Below, piece after piece: positions 1 to 5,674 of a stretch of DNA of 8,234 bases. Under the pieces are notes generated by a model. The model was not told where the DNA came from. It was given only the letters and a program-made list of their open reading frames with translations, and did no database searches. This DNA comes from JBDHZK01 sp039811865. Its GTDB lineage: Bacteria > Actinomycetota > Actinomycetes > Propionibacteriales > Propionibacteriaceae. Where the stretch lies: the NCBI GenBank assembly GCA_039811865.1, contig JBDHZK010000124.1:1-8234 (forward strand), read 5' to 3'. Both the position numbers and the translations under genes were made by a program. The number at the start of each line of letters is the position of its first letter. The first letter of the stretch is position 1.

Positions 1-1262
1 CCCAGCTCGATCAGGCGATGGACGCCCTGCGCTGTCCGCCGGGAGACGTCCCGGTGAACATCCTCTCCGGTGGGGAGCGGCGCCGGGTGGCGCTGTGCAA
101 GCTGTTGCTGCAGCAGCCCGACCTCCTGCTGTTGGACGAGCCCACCAACCACCTGGACGCCGAAAGCGTCAACTGGCTCGAAGGGCACCTGAAGAGCTAC
201 GCCGGGGCCGTCTTGGCCGTCACCCACGACCGCTACTTCTTGGACAACGTCGCCGAGTGGATCTGCGAGGTCGACCGCGGCCGGCTGCACCCCTATGAGG
301 GCAACTACTCGACCTACCTCGACACCAAGAAGGCTCGCCTGCAGGTCGAGGGCAAGAAGGACGCCAAGCGCGCGAAGATCCTCGAGCGCGAGTTGGAGTG
401 GGTGCGCGCCAACCCCAAGGCGCGGCAGGCCAAGAACCGGGCGCGGCTGGCGCGCTATGAGGAGTTGGCTGCCGAGGCCGAGCGCAACCGCAAGCTCGAC
501 TTCGAGGAGATCAACATCCCGCCGGGTCCGCGTCTGGGCAGCATCGTCTTGGAGGCCAACAAGCTGACCAAGGGCTTCGGCGATCGCGTCCTGATCGACG
601 GCTTGAGCTTCACGCTTCCGCGCGCCGGCATCGTCGGCGTGATCGGGCCGAACGGGGTCGGCAAGACCACCTTGTTCAAGATGCTGATCGGCGAGGAGCG
701 ACCGGACGCCGGTGCGCTCAAGGTCGGCGAGACCGTCCGCTACTCCTACGTCGACCAGGGCCGTTCCGGGATCGAACCCACCCGAAATGTCTGGGAGGTC
801 GTCTCCGACGGACTCGATCACATCAAGGTGGCCAGCTTCGAGATGCCTTCGCGGGCCTACGTGGCCTCGTTCGGGTTCAAGGGGCCGGACCAGCAAAAGG
901 CCGCCGGCGTCCTCTCCGGCGGAGAGCGCAACCGGCTGAACCTGGCGCTGACGCTGAAGATGGGCGGCAACGTCCTGCTGTTGGACGAGCCGACCAACGA
1001 CCTCGACGTCGAGACCCTCCAGTCGCTGGAGGACGCCCTGCTCGAGTTCCCCGGCTGTGCCGTGGTCATCTCCCACGACCGCTGGTTCCTCGATCGGGTG
1101 GCGACGCACATTCTCGCCTGGGAGGGCGACGCGGACGACGAGTCCAAGTGGAACTGGTTCGAGGGCAACTTCGCCGACTACGAGGAGAACAAGATCGCGC
1201 GGCTGGGCGCCGACGCCGCCCGTCCGCATCGGACGACGCACCGCCGCTTGACCCGCGGCTAG
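1..1262 (+). CDS. ettA: Energy-dependent translational throttle protein EttA (ABC-F ATPase), 5' end outside window
   Basis: This is an ABC-F ATPase that binds the ribosomal E site and gates entry into elongation according to energy state; it is cytosolic and has no membrane domain. The reading frame is open from base 3, so the start lies off the left edge. About 419 residues are visible against roughly 555 in E. coli EttA, so the first Walker A is missing. Counting from the Met codon at base 18, ABC1 shows LSGGE at 16-20, Walker B ending D40-E41 and H-loop H70. The linker at about 92-175 (ELEWVRANPKARQAKNRARL) matches the EttA tRNA-interaction motif. ABC2 shows Walker A GPNGVGKTT at 210-218, LSGGE at 299-303, LLLDEPTNDLD from 320 and H353. 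The ending PHRTTHRRLTRG is typical of EttA and separates it from other ABC-F proteins. A hairpin terminator follows ten bases after the stop. Identification is firm. Confidence 0.96.
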   Translation, partial: QLDQAMDALRCPPGDVPVNILSGGERRRVALCKLLLQQPDLLLLDEPTNHLDAESVNWLEGHLKSYAGAVLAVTHDRYFLDNVAEWICEVDRGRLHPYEGNYSTYLDTKKARLQVEGKKDAKRAKILERELEWVRANPKARQAKNRARLARYEELAAEAERNRKLDFEEINIPPGPRLGSIVLEANKLTKGFGDRVLIDGLSFTLPRAGIVGVIGPNGVGKTTLFKMLIGEERPDAGALKVGETVRYSYVDQGRSGIEPTRNVWEVVSDGLDHIKVASFEMPSRAYVASFGFKGPDQQKAAGVLSGGERNRLNLALTLKMGGNVLLLDEPTNDLDVETLQSLEDALLEFPGCAVVISHDRWFLDRVATHILAWEGDADDESKWNWFEGNFADYEENKIARLGADAARPHRTTHRRLTRG

Positions 1263-1271
1263 GCCGCGGGG

Positions 1272-1315
1272 CCGGGTCGCGCCTTTCGCTGGGGCCGAAG
1301 GTGCGACCCCGGTTT
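1272..1315 (+). terminator. Hairpin terminator of ettA
   Basis: The left arm CCGGGTCGCGCC (1272-1283) pairs with GGTGCGACCCCGG (1300-1312) over 12 base pairs, with one bulged C and one G-U pair. The helix can continue inward as TTCG/CGAA, leaving a seven-base loop. Three T residues follow (1313-1315), then the sequence turns mixed. It begins ten bases after the ettA stop. The short T run is usual for high-GC actinobacterial terminators, so it is called a terminator from the position and strength of the helix. Confidence 0.7.
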
Positions 1316-1337
1316 CGTCGAGCCCTTGGTGCGACCC
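1300..1337. repeat. 10-base direct repeat ggtgcgaccc
   Basis: The sequence ggtgcgaccc occurs at 1300-1309 and again at 1328-1337, in the 165-base spacer between the convergent ettA and marR genes. Both copies are complementary to the left arm of the ettA terminator hairpin (1272-1283), so the arm could pair with either copy. The rest of this spacer holds only a weak 5-bp hairpin at 1409-1424 (CGGCC/GGCCG), just past the marR stop, and no gene. Confidence 0.5.
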
Positions 1338-1427
1338 GGGGCTGGAAAGATCAGCGGGACGCCGGCGGGGCGGGCATCTTCGGGAAGGGCCGGTGCGCGC
1401 GGAGATCGCGGCCGAACCAGGCCGGCG

Positions 1428-1967
1428 CTATTCCCGCGTGGGTGCGGTGACCCAGCCGGGGGAGCCCCCGGCAGCTTCGAGGACGGCCGTCATGGCGCGT
1501 CCGAGGGCCTCGTAATCGTCGGGGTCGACCGCGTCTACGAGCGCCTCTCGGACGGACGCGACGTGGACCGGTGCGGCCCGCTCCAGTAGCTCCATTCCGA
1601 CTTTGGTGAGTTCGGCGATCACGCCGCGACCGTCGGAAGGGCAACTGGCGCGGCGCAGGATGTCCTTGCGTTCCATCCTGGAAACGGTGTGGGTCAGGCG
1701 CGATCGTGACTGCCGCACCCGATCGGCCAACTCCGACATGCGCAGCGCGCGGCCGGGAGCCTCGGACAGATGAACGAGGATCTCGTACTCGCCCAGGTCC
1801 AGGTCGAACCGACGCAGCCGGTGGTCGAGGTTCTCGTTGATCCGCGCCGTCGCGGCGAGGTAGGCACGCCAAATGTGCTGCTGCCGCGGGGTCAGCCAAT
1901 CGGTCGCCTGGGGTTCGGACTGGGCGCCCCGGGGGCCACGATGCGAATCGTGGGGCGATGCAGTCAT
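1428..1967 (-). CDS. MarR-family winged-helix transcriptional regulator
   Basis: This is a probable dimeric DNA-binding regulator of 179 residues from the ATG at 1967; a TTG directly upstream (1970) is in frame but less likely. It has an N-terminal dimerisation helix region (about 25-55), then the winged helix-turn-helix: MSELADRVRQSRSRLTHTVSRMERKDIL at roughly 77-104 covers the two DNA-contacting helices. The wing CPSDGRGVIAELT (109-121) carries the Asp/Arg pair typical of MarR. A C-terminal helix pair (about 122-168) should complete the dimer interface. The first ~20 residues are polar and look disordered. The gene is divergent from the acyl-CoA ligase operon, which makes that operon and marR itself the likely targets; this is inference. 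The ligand cannot be read from the sequence. Cys109 lies in the wing, but the conserved N-terminal Cys of OhrR-type redox sensors is not evident. Confidence 0.9.
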   Translation of the reverse strand: MTASPHDSHRGPRGAQSEPQATDWLTPRQQHIWRAYLAATARINENLDHRLRRFDLDLGEYEILVHLSEAPGRALRMSELADRVRQSRSRLTHTVSRMERKDILRRASCPSDGRGVIAELTKVGMELLERAAPVHVASVREALVDAVDPDDYEALGRAMTAVLEAAGGSPGWVTAPTRE

Positions 1968-1972
1968 CAACC

Positions 1973-1979
1973 TAGACTA
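1973..1979 (-). promoter_or_regulatory. Leaderless marR promoter (-10 TAGTCT) overlapping a TAG-N-CTA palindrome
   Basis: On the minus strand TAGTCT (1974-1979) occupies exactly -12 to -7 relative to the A of the ATG at 1967. It fits TANNNT, the actinobacterial -10 consensus. No Shine-Dalgarno sequence lies before this ATG, so transcription probably starts at the initiation codon, giving a leaderless mRNA. No convincing -35 is seen; only a weak TGATGG lies about 18 bases further upstream. The hexamer sits inside TAGACTA (1973-1979), a small odd-centred palindrome where MarR could bind and repress its own promoter; that last point is inference. Confidence 0.5.
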
Positions 1980-2029
1980 ACAGCCACTCGATCGGCGCCA
2001 TCAGGCGGCTGCGGTGAAGGTGAGGGGCA

Positions 2030-2077
2030 GGTGCCGGGTACCAGGCGGGTGGCACCGGATCCATGCGCTGCATCCGG
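2030..2077. repeat. Two overlapping inverted repeats in the marR-ligase divergent spacer
   Basis: GGTGCC (2030-2035) is complementary to GGCACC (2051-2056) around a 15-base interval. CCGGAT (2055-2060) is complementary to ATCCGG (2072-2077) around an 11-base interval. They share bases 2055-2056, so as RNA or cruciform they exclude each other; as DNA they may be operator half-sites. The spacer 1971-2176 contains no gene that I can support. Confidence 0.35.
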
Positions 2078-2137
2078 GACGCTCGCCGGACGACGGCGGG
2101 GGGACGCGTGCCCTCCCGCCCAACGGCTTTTTCCCCT

Positions 2138-2170
2138 TAGAATGCGCGGAACTGGGCTAGCTCAAGGGAG
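2138..2170 (+). promoter_or_regulatory. Putative -10 element and ribosome binding site of the ligase operon
   Basis: TAGAAT (2138-2143) matches the TANNNT -10 consensus and would place the transcript start near 2150, giving a leader of about 27 bases. No good -35 lies 16-18 bases upstream. The palindrome GCTAGC (2156-2161) falls just after the predicted start and could be an operator. AAGGGAG (2164-2170) is a good Shine-Dalgarno sequence six bases before the GTG at 2177. The in-frame codon directly before that GTG is TAA, so the start cannot lie further upstream. Confidence 0.45.
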
Positions 2171-2176
2171 TGCTAA

Positions 2177-4012
2177 GTGGACACCGCGGCTGAAATCTTG
2201 GCGGTCTGCCCGCCGTCGTTGGGGGCCGCGTTGGCGGACCGGGCCGGCTTGACCCCAGACCGGGAGGCGTTCCGGTTCCGGGACGACTTGAACCAGTGGG
2301 TCAGCCTCACCTGGGCGCAGTTGCAGTCGGACGTCCACGAGCTCGCCGCCGGCCTGCTGGCGCTCGGTCTTGCGCCGGAGGAGCGGGTCGCGGTGGCGTC
2401 CTCGACCCGGATCGAGTGGGTGCTGGCCGACTTCTCGATCGCCTGCGCCGGTGGCGCCACGACGTCCATCTACCCCAACACCACGGCCGAAGACTTCTGC
2501 TTCATCCTGCGCGACTCCGGGTCGTCCTACCTGATCGCGGAGAACGCCGAGCAGTTGGCCAAGGCGGACGCCGACCCCGAGGTCGGCGCACAGTTGCGCC
2601 ACGTCGTCCTACTTGAGGGAGCCGGTGACGGCGAGCGGGTGCTGAGCTGGTCGCAGTTGCGGGAGTTGGGCAGGAAACGCCTGGCCGAACAGCCCGAGTG
2701 CGTCAAGGCGGCGATCGCCGGCACCAACCACGACTCACTCGCCACGCTGATCTACACCTCGGGGACGACCGGCGCCCCCAAGGGGGTCGAGCTGCTGCAC
2801 AGCTGTTGGCTTTATCAGGCCGAGTCGATCGACCGCATGGGGATCATCGACGAGTCGCACCTGCAATACCTGTGGTTGCCGCTGTCGCATGTCTTCGGGA
2901 AGTGTTTGCTGTCGATCCAGTTGGCCATCGGGTTCGCGACGGCGGTGGACGGCCGCCTCGACCAGATCCTGCCCGGGCTCGGTGAGACGAAGCCGACCCT
3001 GATGTGCGGGGCGCCGCGGATCTTCGAGAAGGTCCGCGCGGCCGTCCTCACCTCGACCCCGACGACCGGAGTCAAGGGCCGGATCGCCCGCTGGGCGTTC
3101 GCGGTGGGACGCGCGAGTCGTCCCTATCGGCTGGCCGGGAAGAAACTGCCGCCCGCGATGAACCTGGCCTACACCGTCGCCGACCGGCTCGTCTTCAGCA
3201 AGCTGAAGGAACGCATGGGTGGCCGGATCGAGTTCTTCGTGTCGGGCGCGGCCAAGCTGAACGCCCAGGTGCAGGCCTGGTACTACTCCGCAGGTCTGAT
3301 CCTCGTCGAGGGATACGGAGCGACCGAGACATCGGCGGTTTCGTTCGTGAACCACCCGACCGAGCCCCGATTCGGCACGGTCGGCACCGTTATCCCAGGG
3401 ACCCAGGCACGGATCGCGGAGGACGGCGAGGTGCTGTTGAAGGGTCCCGGGGTGATGCGTGGGTATCACAACGACCCGGAGAAGACCGCGGAAGTGCTGA
3501 TCGACGGGTGGTACCACACCGGCGACATCGGTGAGATCGACGGCGACGGCTATCTGCGGATCACCGACCGCAAGCGGGACCTGCTCAAGACTTCGGGCGG
3601 CAAGTACGTGGCGCCGCAGAAGGTGGAGAGCGCCCTGGTGGCGAATATCCCGATCATCTCCCAAGCCGTCGCGCTCGGCAACGACCGCAAGTACATCGTC
3701 GCCCTGCTGACCCTCGACCCCGACAACCTGAGCCGCTGGGCCAAGAACAACGGCCTGGCCGATGTGGAGTACGGGGAGCTGACTCAGCACCCGAAGGTCC
3801 GCGACTACGTGGATCAGTTGCTACCCCGCGCGAACTCGCGGCTCGAACGTTGGGAGACGGTGAAGCGGTATGCGATTCTCGACCATGAGCTGACCGTGGA
3901 CGAGGGTGGCGTCACGCCGAACATGAAGGTGCGGCGAAACGTCGTGGGCAAGCGCTACGCCCAGGCCATCGACTCGCTGTACGACGCTGAACCCGCGGAT
4001 CCCACCGAGTGA
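2177..4012 (+). CDS. Long-chain fatty-acid-CoA ligase (FadD15-like, AMP-forming)
   Basis: This enzyme activates a carboxylic acid, most likely a long-chain fatty acid, with ATP to an acyl-adenylate and then to acyl-CoA. At 611 residues it is close to mycobacterial FadD15 and other bacterial ACSL-type ligases. Motifs in order are the ATP-binding loop YTSGTTGAPKG at 193-203, the adenine-binding EGYGATETS at 378-386, YHTGD at 446-450, the hinge DRKRDLLKTSGGKYVAP at 464-480, and the catalytic lysine in TPNMKVRR (K584) of the mobile C-terminal domain. There is no signal peptide or transmembrane segment; it is probably a cytosolic or membrane-associated enzyme. The GTG start is fixed by a good Shine-Dalgarno sequence and an in-frame TAA just upstream. 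Its stop overlaps the next start by four bases. The acyl-chain length is not readable, so medium-chain or aromatic substrates remain possible. Confidence 0.93.
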   Translation: MDTAAEILAVCPPSLGAALADRAGLTPDREAFRFRDDLNQWVSLTWAQLQSDVHELAAGLLALGLAPEERVAVASSTRIEWVLADFSIACAGGATTSIYPNTTAEDFCFILRDSGSSYLIAENAEQLAKADADPEVGAQLRHVVLLEGAGDGERVLSWSQLRELGRKRLAEQPECVKAAIAGTNHDSLATLIYTSGTTGAPKGVELLHSCWLYQAESIDRMGIIDESHLQYLWLPLSHVFGKCLLSIQLAIGFATAVDGRLDQILPGLGETKPTLMCGAPRIFEKVRAAVLTSTPTTGVKGRIARWAFAVGRASRPYRLAGKKLPPAMNLAYTVADRLVFSKLKERMGGRIEFFVSGAAKLNAQVQAWYYSAGLILVEGYGATETSAVSFVNHPTEPRFGTVGTVIPGTQARIAEDGEVLLKGPGVMRGYHNDPEKTAEVLIDGWYHTGDIGEIDGDGYLRITDRKRDLLKTSGGKYVAPQKVESALVANIPIISQAVALGNDRKYIVALLTLDPDNLSRWAKNNGLADVEYGELTQHPKVRDYVDQLLPRANSRLERWETVKRYAILDHELTVDEGGVTPNMKVRRNVVGKRYAQAIDSLYDAEPADPTE

Positions 4013-4866
4013 GCGATACCTACTACTTTCAGGTCCGCTGGGGCGACCTGGACGCCCAAGGACACGTCAACAATGGCGTCGGCGTGGACTACCTGCAGGA
4101 GGCACGCGTCCGCTTCTTCCGTAACGGTCCCTGCGCCCAGATGCTCGCCACAGGGGTGGTCGTGGTGGGCCACCAGGTGGAATACGCGGCGCCGATCGAG
4201 TTCAGCGCCACCGGAGTCGAGGTGGAGCTATTCGTGGACCGCGTGGGGGGCGCCAAGCTGCGCCTCGGCTACGAGGTGCGCCAAAACGGCCGAACCGCGC
4301 TGCGCGCCCGGACGACCCTGTGCCCGTTCGACTTCACCGCGGGGCTGCCGCGGCGGTTCACCCCCGACGAGCGGGCCTATCTGCGAGATCTGGTCGAGCC
4401 GCTGGAACCCTTGCGTGACTTGGGCCAGCCGGTCGTCGGCGAGCACGCCCACGTCCACGAGTTCTGGCCGCGCTGGTCGGATCAGGACATCTACCGGCAC
4501 GTCAACAACGTGCGCTATTACGACCTGTTCCAAGAGGCTCGGATCCACGCCACCACGGACGCCGACCCGAGCGCCGCGCGGACGACCGCGGGTTCGTCCG
4601 CGCAGTACCTGTGGCTCGTGGCCCGCCAGGACGTCGACTACCTCGCCCAGCTCGACTACCGCGAAACCCCTTATCAGGTGCGTACCGGCGTCGCCAAGAT
4701 CGGCCGCACGTCCTTGACCCTGGTAGCGGAGTTGGCCGACTTCGACGAAGGGCAGGTGTTTGCCCGGGCCCGGTCGGTGCTGGTCTGCGCCGGGCCGGAC
4801 GGACGTCCCACACCGCTACCGGCAAACGTCGCGGACTCTGTTTCGCGCTGGCTCGTCGACGGGTGA
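4009..4866 (+). CDS. Double-hotdog acyl-CoA thioesterase (4HBT superfamily)
   Basis: This is a predicted acyl-CoA hydrolase (acyl-CoA + water to free acid + CoA) of 285 residues, built from two hotdog domains in one chain. Domain 1 (about 3-130) carries RWGDLDAQGHVNN at 10-22. Domain 2 (about 147-283) carries RWSDQDIYRHVNN at 155-167, followed by YYDLFQEARI. D15 and D160 align with the catalytic Asp of Pseudomonas 4-hydroxybenzoyl-CoA thioesterase (second D of its DCD), so both sites look active. The GTG start overlaps the ligase stop as GTGA, with no Shine-Dalgarno sequence nearby, so translation is probably coupled. From memory it resembles M. tuberculosis Rv2475c, whose gene lies close to the EttA gene Rv2477c as this one does here. 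The natural substrate is not known from sequence. Confidence 0.87.
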   Translation: MSDTYYFQVRWGDLDAQGHVNNGVGVDYLQEARVRFFRNGPCAQMLATGVVVVGHQVEYAAPIEFSATGVEVELFVDRVGGAKLRLGYEVRQNGRTALRARTTLCPFDFTAGLPRRFTPDERAYLRDLVEPLEPLRDLGQPVVGEHAHVHEFWPRWSDQDIYRHVNNVRYYDLFQEARIHATTDADPSAARTTAGSSAQYLWLVARQDVDYLAQLDYRETPYQVRTGVAKIGRTSLTLVAELADFDEGQVFARARSVLVCAGPDGRPTPLPANVADSVSRWLVDG

Positions 4867-4882
4867 TCGCGAGCTTGCGCGA

Positions 4883-4894
4883 GTCAGCGCTGAC
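4883..4894. repeat. Perfect 12-bp palindrome between convergent genes
   Basis: GTCAGCGCTGAC is its own reverse complement. It lies in the 36-base gap between the thioesterase stop (4866) and the membrane-protein stop (4903, opposite strand). A 5-bp hairpin TCGCG/CGCGA (4867-4871 with 4878-4882) directly precedes it. Together they could end transcription from both sides, although neither is followed by a T run. Confidence 0.45.
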
Positions 4895-4902
4895 CGGCCG
4901 CC

Positions 4903-5607
4903 CTAGCCGGGCAGCAGGGAGATCTTCTGCCAGATCTTGCCGGACATGCCGGTGGTCATGGTCTCGATGGTGCTGACGGTTTCGAGGACGATCCCGTCTT
5001 GCGACTCCTCCGCGCAGAGGGCGGCCACTTTCCCGATCAGGCTGAGCAGTTCGGAGCAGTAGTCGAGGTAATGCTCCAGACGATCTCGATCCAGGCCGGG
5101 GTCGATCGAGTTGGCCGTGGTGACGAAGTCTGGGCGCAATCGCTCCGGGTCCTTGGTCAACTGGTGCATGTCCACCACGTGCGCCAGCGAGCGCAGACGG
5201 TGCAAAGTGGCCAGGAGGTGGCGCCGATGCACTCGTTCGGGCAGCGCCCACAAGAAGAACAGGGCAATCCCGGCGAATACCAGATCGTTGATGGTCGCCT
5301 CGATCAGCGGCACCCAGTCGATGCCCAGCCGTGGGCCGCGGCTGGGCGCGTCCGCGAGCGCGAAAGCGCCGATCGCGGCCGTCGCGGCGATGATGGCGGC
5401 GGAGACCGCCCAGGCGAGCCAGCGGACGATGCGGCTCTGCCGTTGCCACGACTCGCGCCGGTCGCGCACCTCACCGGCAATGACGCTCAGCTCGGTGGCC
5501 ACCCGCACCAGCCCGCGCGTCGGGAAGCGCGCCACGATCCGGCCGTGCAGCCGCTCCACGGTGGCGTGCACCAGATCCGGCTCCAGCCGGTCCACCTTCG
5601 CGGCCAC
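4903..5607 (-). CDS. Conserved two-helix membrane protein of unknown function
   Basis: The product has 234 residues from GTG at 5607, with GAGGG (5615-5619) as a Shine-Dalgarno sequence seven bases away. An N-terminal soluble helical part (1-60) precedes TM1 at about 61-86 (VRWLAWAVSAAIIAATAAIGAFAL) and TM2 at about 99-122 (LVFAGIALFFLWALP). The C-terminal soluble domain, about 110 residues, holds three distinctive blocks: HRLRSLAHVVDMHQLTKDP at 136-154, YLDYCSELLSLIGKVAAL at 170-187 and MSGKIWQKI at 221-229. These blocks look like a conserved family I have seen only as hypothetical protein; that is recollection, and I cannot name a function. With two helices both termini should face the same side, probably the cytoplasm. 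It may be co-transcribed with the alpha-glucosidase 47 bases upstream, though hairpins lie between them. An ATG at 5611 is out of frame. Confidence 0.8.
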   Translation of the reverse strand: MAAKVDRLEPDLVHATVERLHGRIVARFPTRGLVRVATELSVIAGEVRDRRESWQRQSRIVRWLAWAVSAAIIAATAAIGAFALADAPSRGPRLGIDWVPLIEATINDLVFAGIALFFLWALPERVHRRHLLATLHRLRSLAHVVDMHQLTKDPERLRPDFVTTANSIDPGLDRDRLEHYLDYCSELLSLIGKVAALCAEESQDGIVLETVSTIETMTTGMSGKIWQKISLLPG

Positions 5608-5614
5608 TCATCCC

Positions 5615-5628
5615 CCCTCGATCGAGGG
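5615..5628 (-). promoter_or_regulatory. Perfect palindrome overlapping the Shine-Dalgarno sequence of the membrane-protein gene
   Basis: CCCTCGATCGAGGG is a perfect 14-bp palindrome. In minus-strand RNA it can fold as CCCTC, loop GATC, GAGGG. The right arm GAGGG is also the core of the ribosome binding site for the GTG at 5607, so folding would hide it. A second hairpin with a related CGAT loop, GCCT/AGGC, lies at 5634-5645. Confidence 0.45.
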
Positions 5629-5646
5629 CTTGAGCCTATCGAGGCG

Positions 5647-5674
5647 CGGTCTGGCTAGACCCCTAGCCAGGCCG
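5647..5674 (-). terminator. Hairpin spanning the alpha-glucosidase stop codon
   Basis: CTGGCTAG (5651-5658) and CTAGCCAG (5663-5670) are perfectly complementary around a four-base loop. Three more pairs lie outside one mismatch (5647-5649 with 5672-5674). The stem contains the TAG stop of the alpha-glucosidase (5655-5657). No T run follows on the minus strand, so it may be a 3'-end stabiliser or partial terminator rather than a full intrinsic terminator. Confidence 0.45.

Noticed and set aside
1968..1970. TTG as start of the marR gene
   Set aside because: It is directly followed by an ATG. The -10 hexamer spacing fits transcription starting at that ATG, and no ribosome binding site supports the TTG.
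1770..2252. 160-codon plus-strand open frame crossing the marR start and the divergent spacer
   Set aside because: It is antisense to marR and runs into the ligase in another frame, with no conserved motif or ribosome binding site.
2735..3790. 351-codon open frame on the minus strand opposite the acyl-CoA ligase
   Set aside because: It is antisense to well-conserved adenylation motifs, shows low-complexity composition and no family pattern, and has no promoter or ribosome binding site of note.
4502..5449. 315-codon minus-strand open frame overlapping the membrane-protein and thioesterase genes
   Set aside because: It overlaps two better supported genes in other frames and its translation is Arg/Pro-rich without domains.
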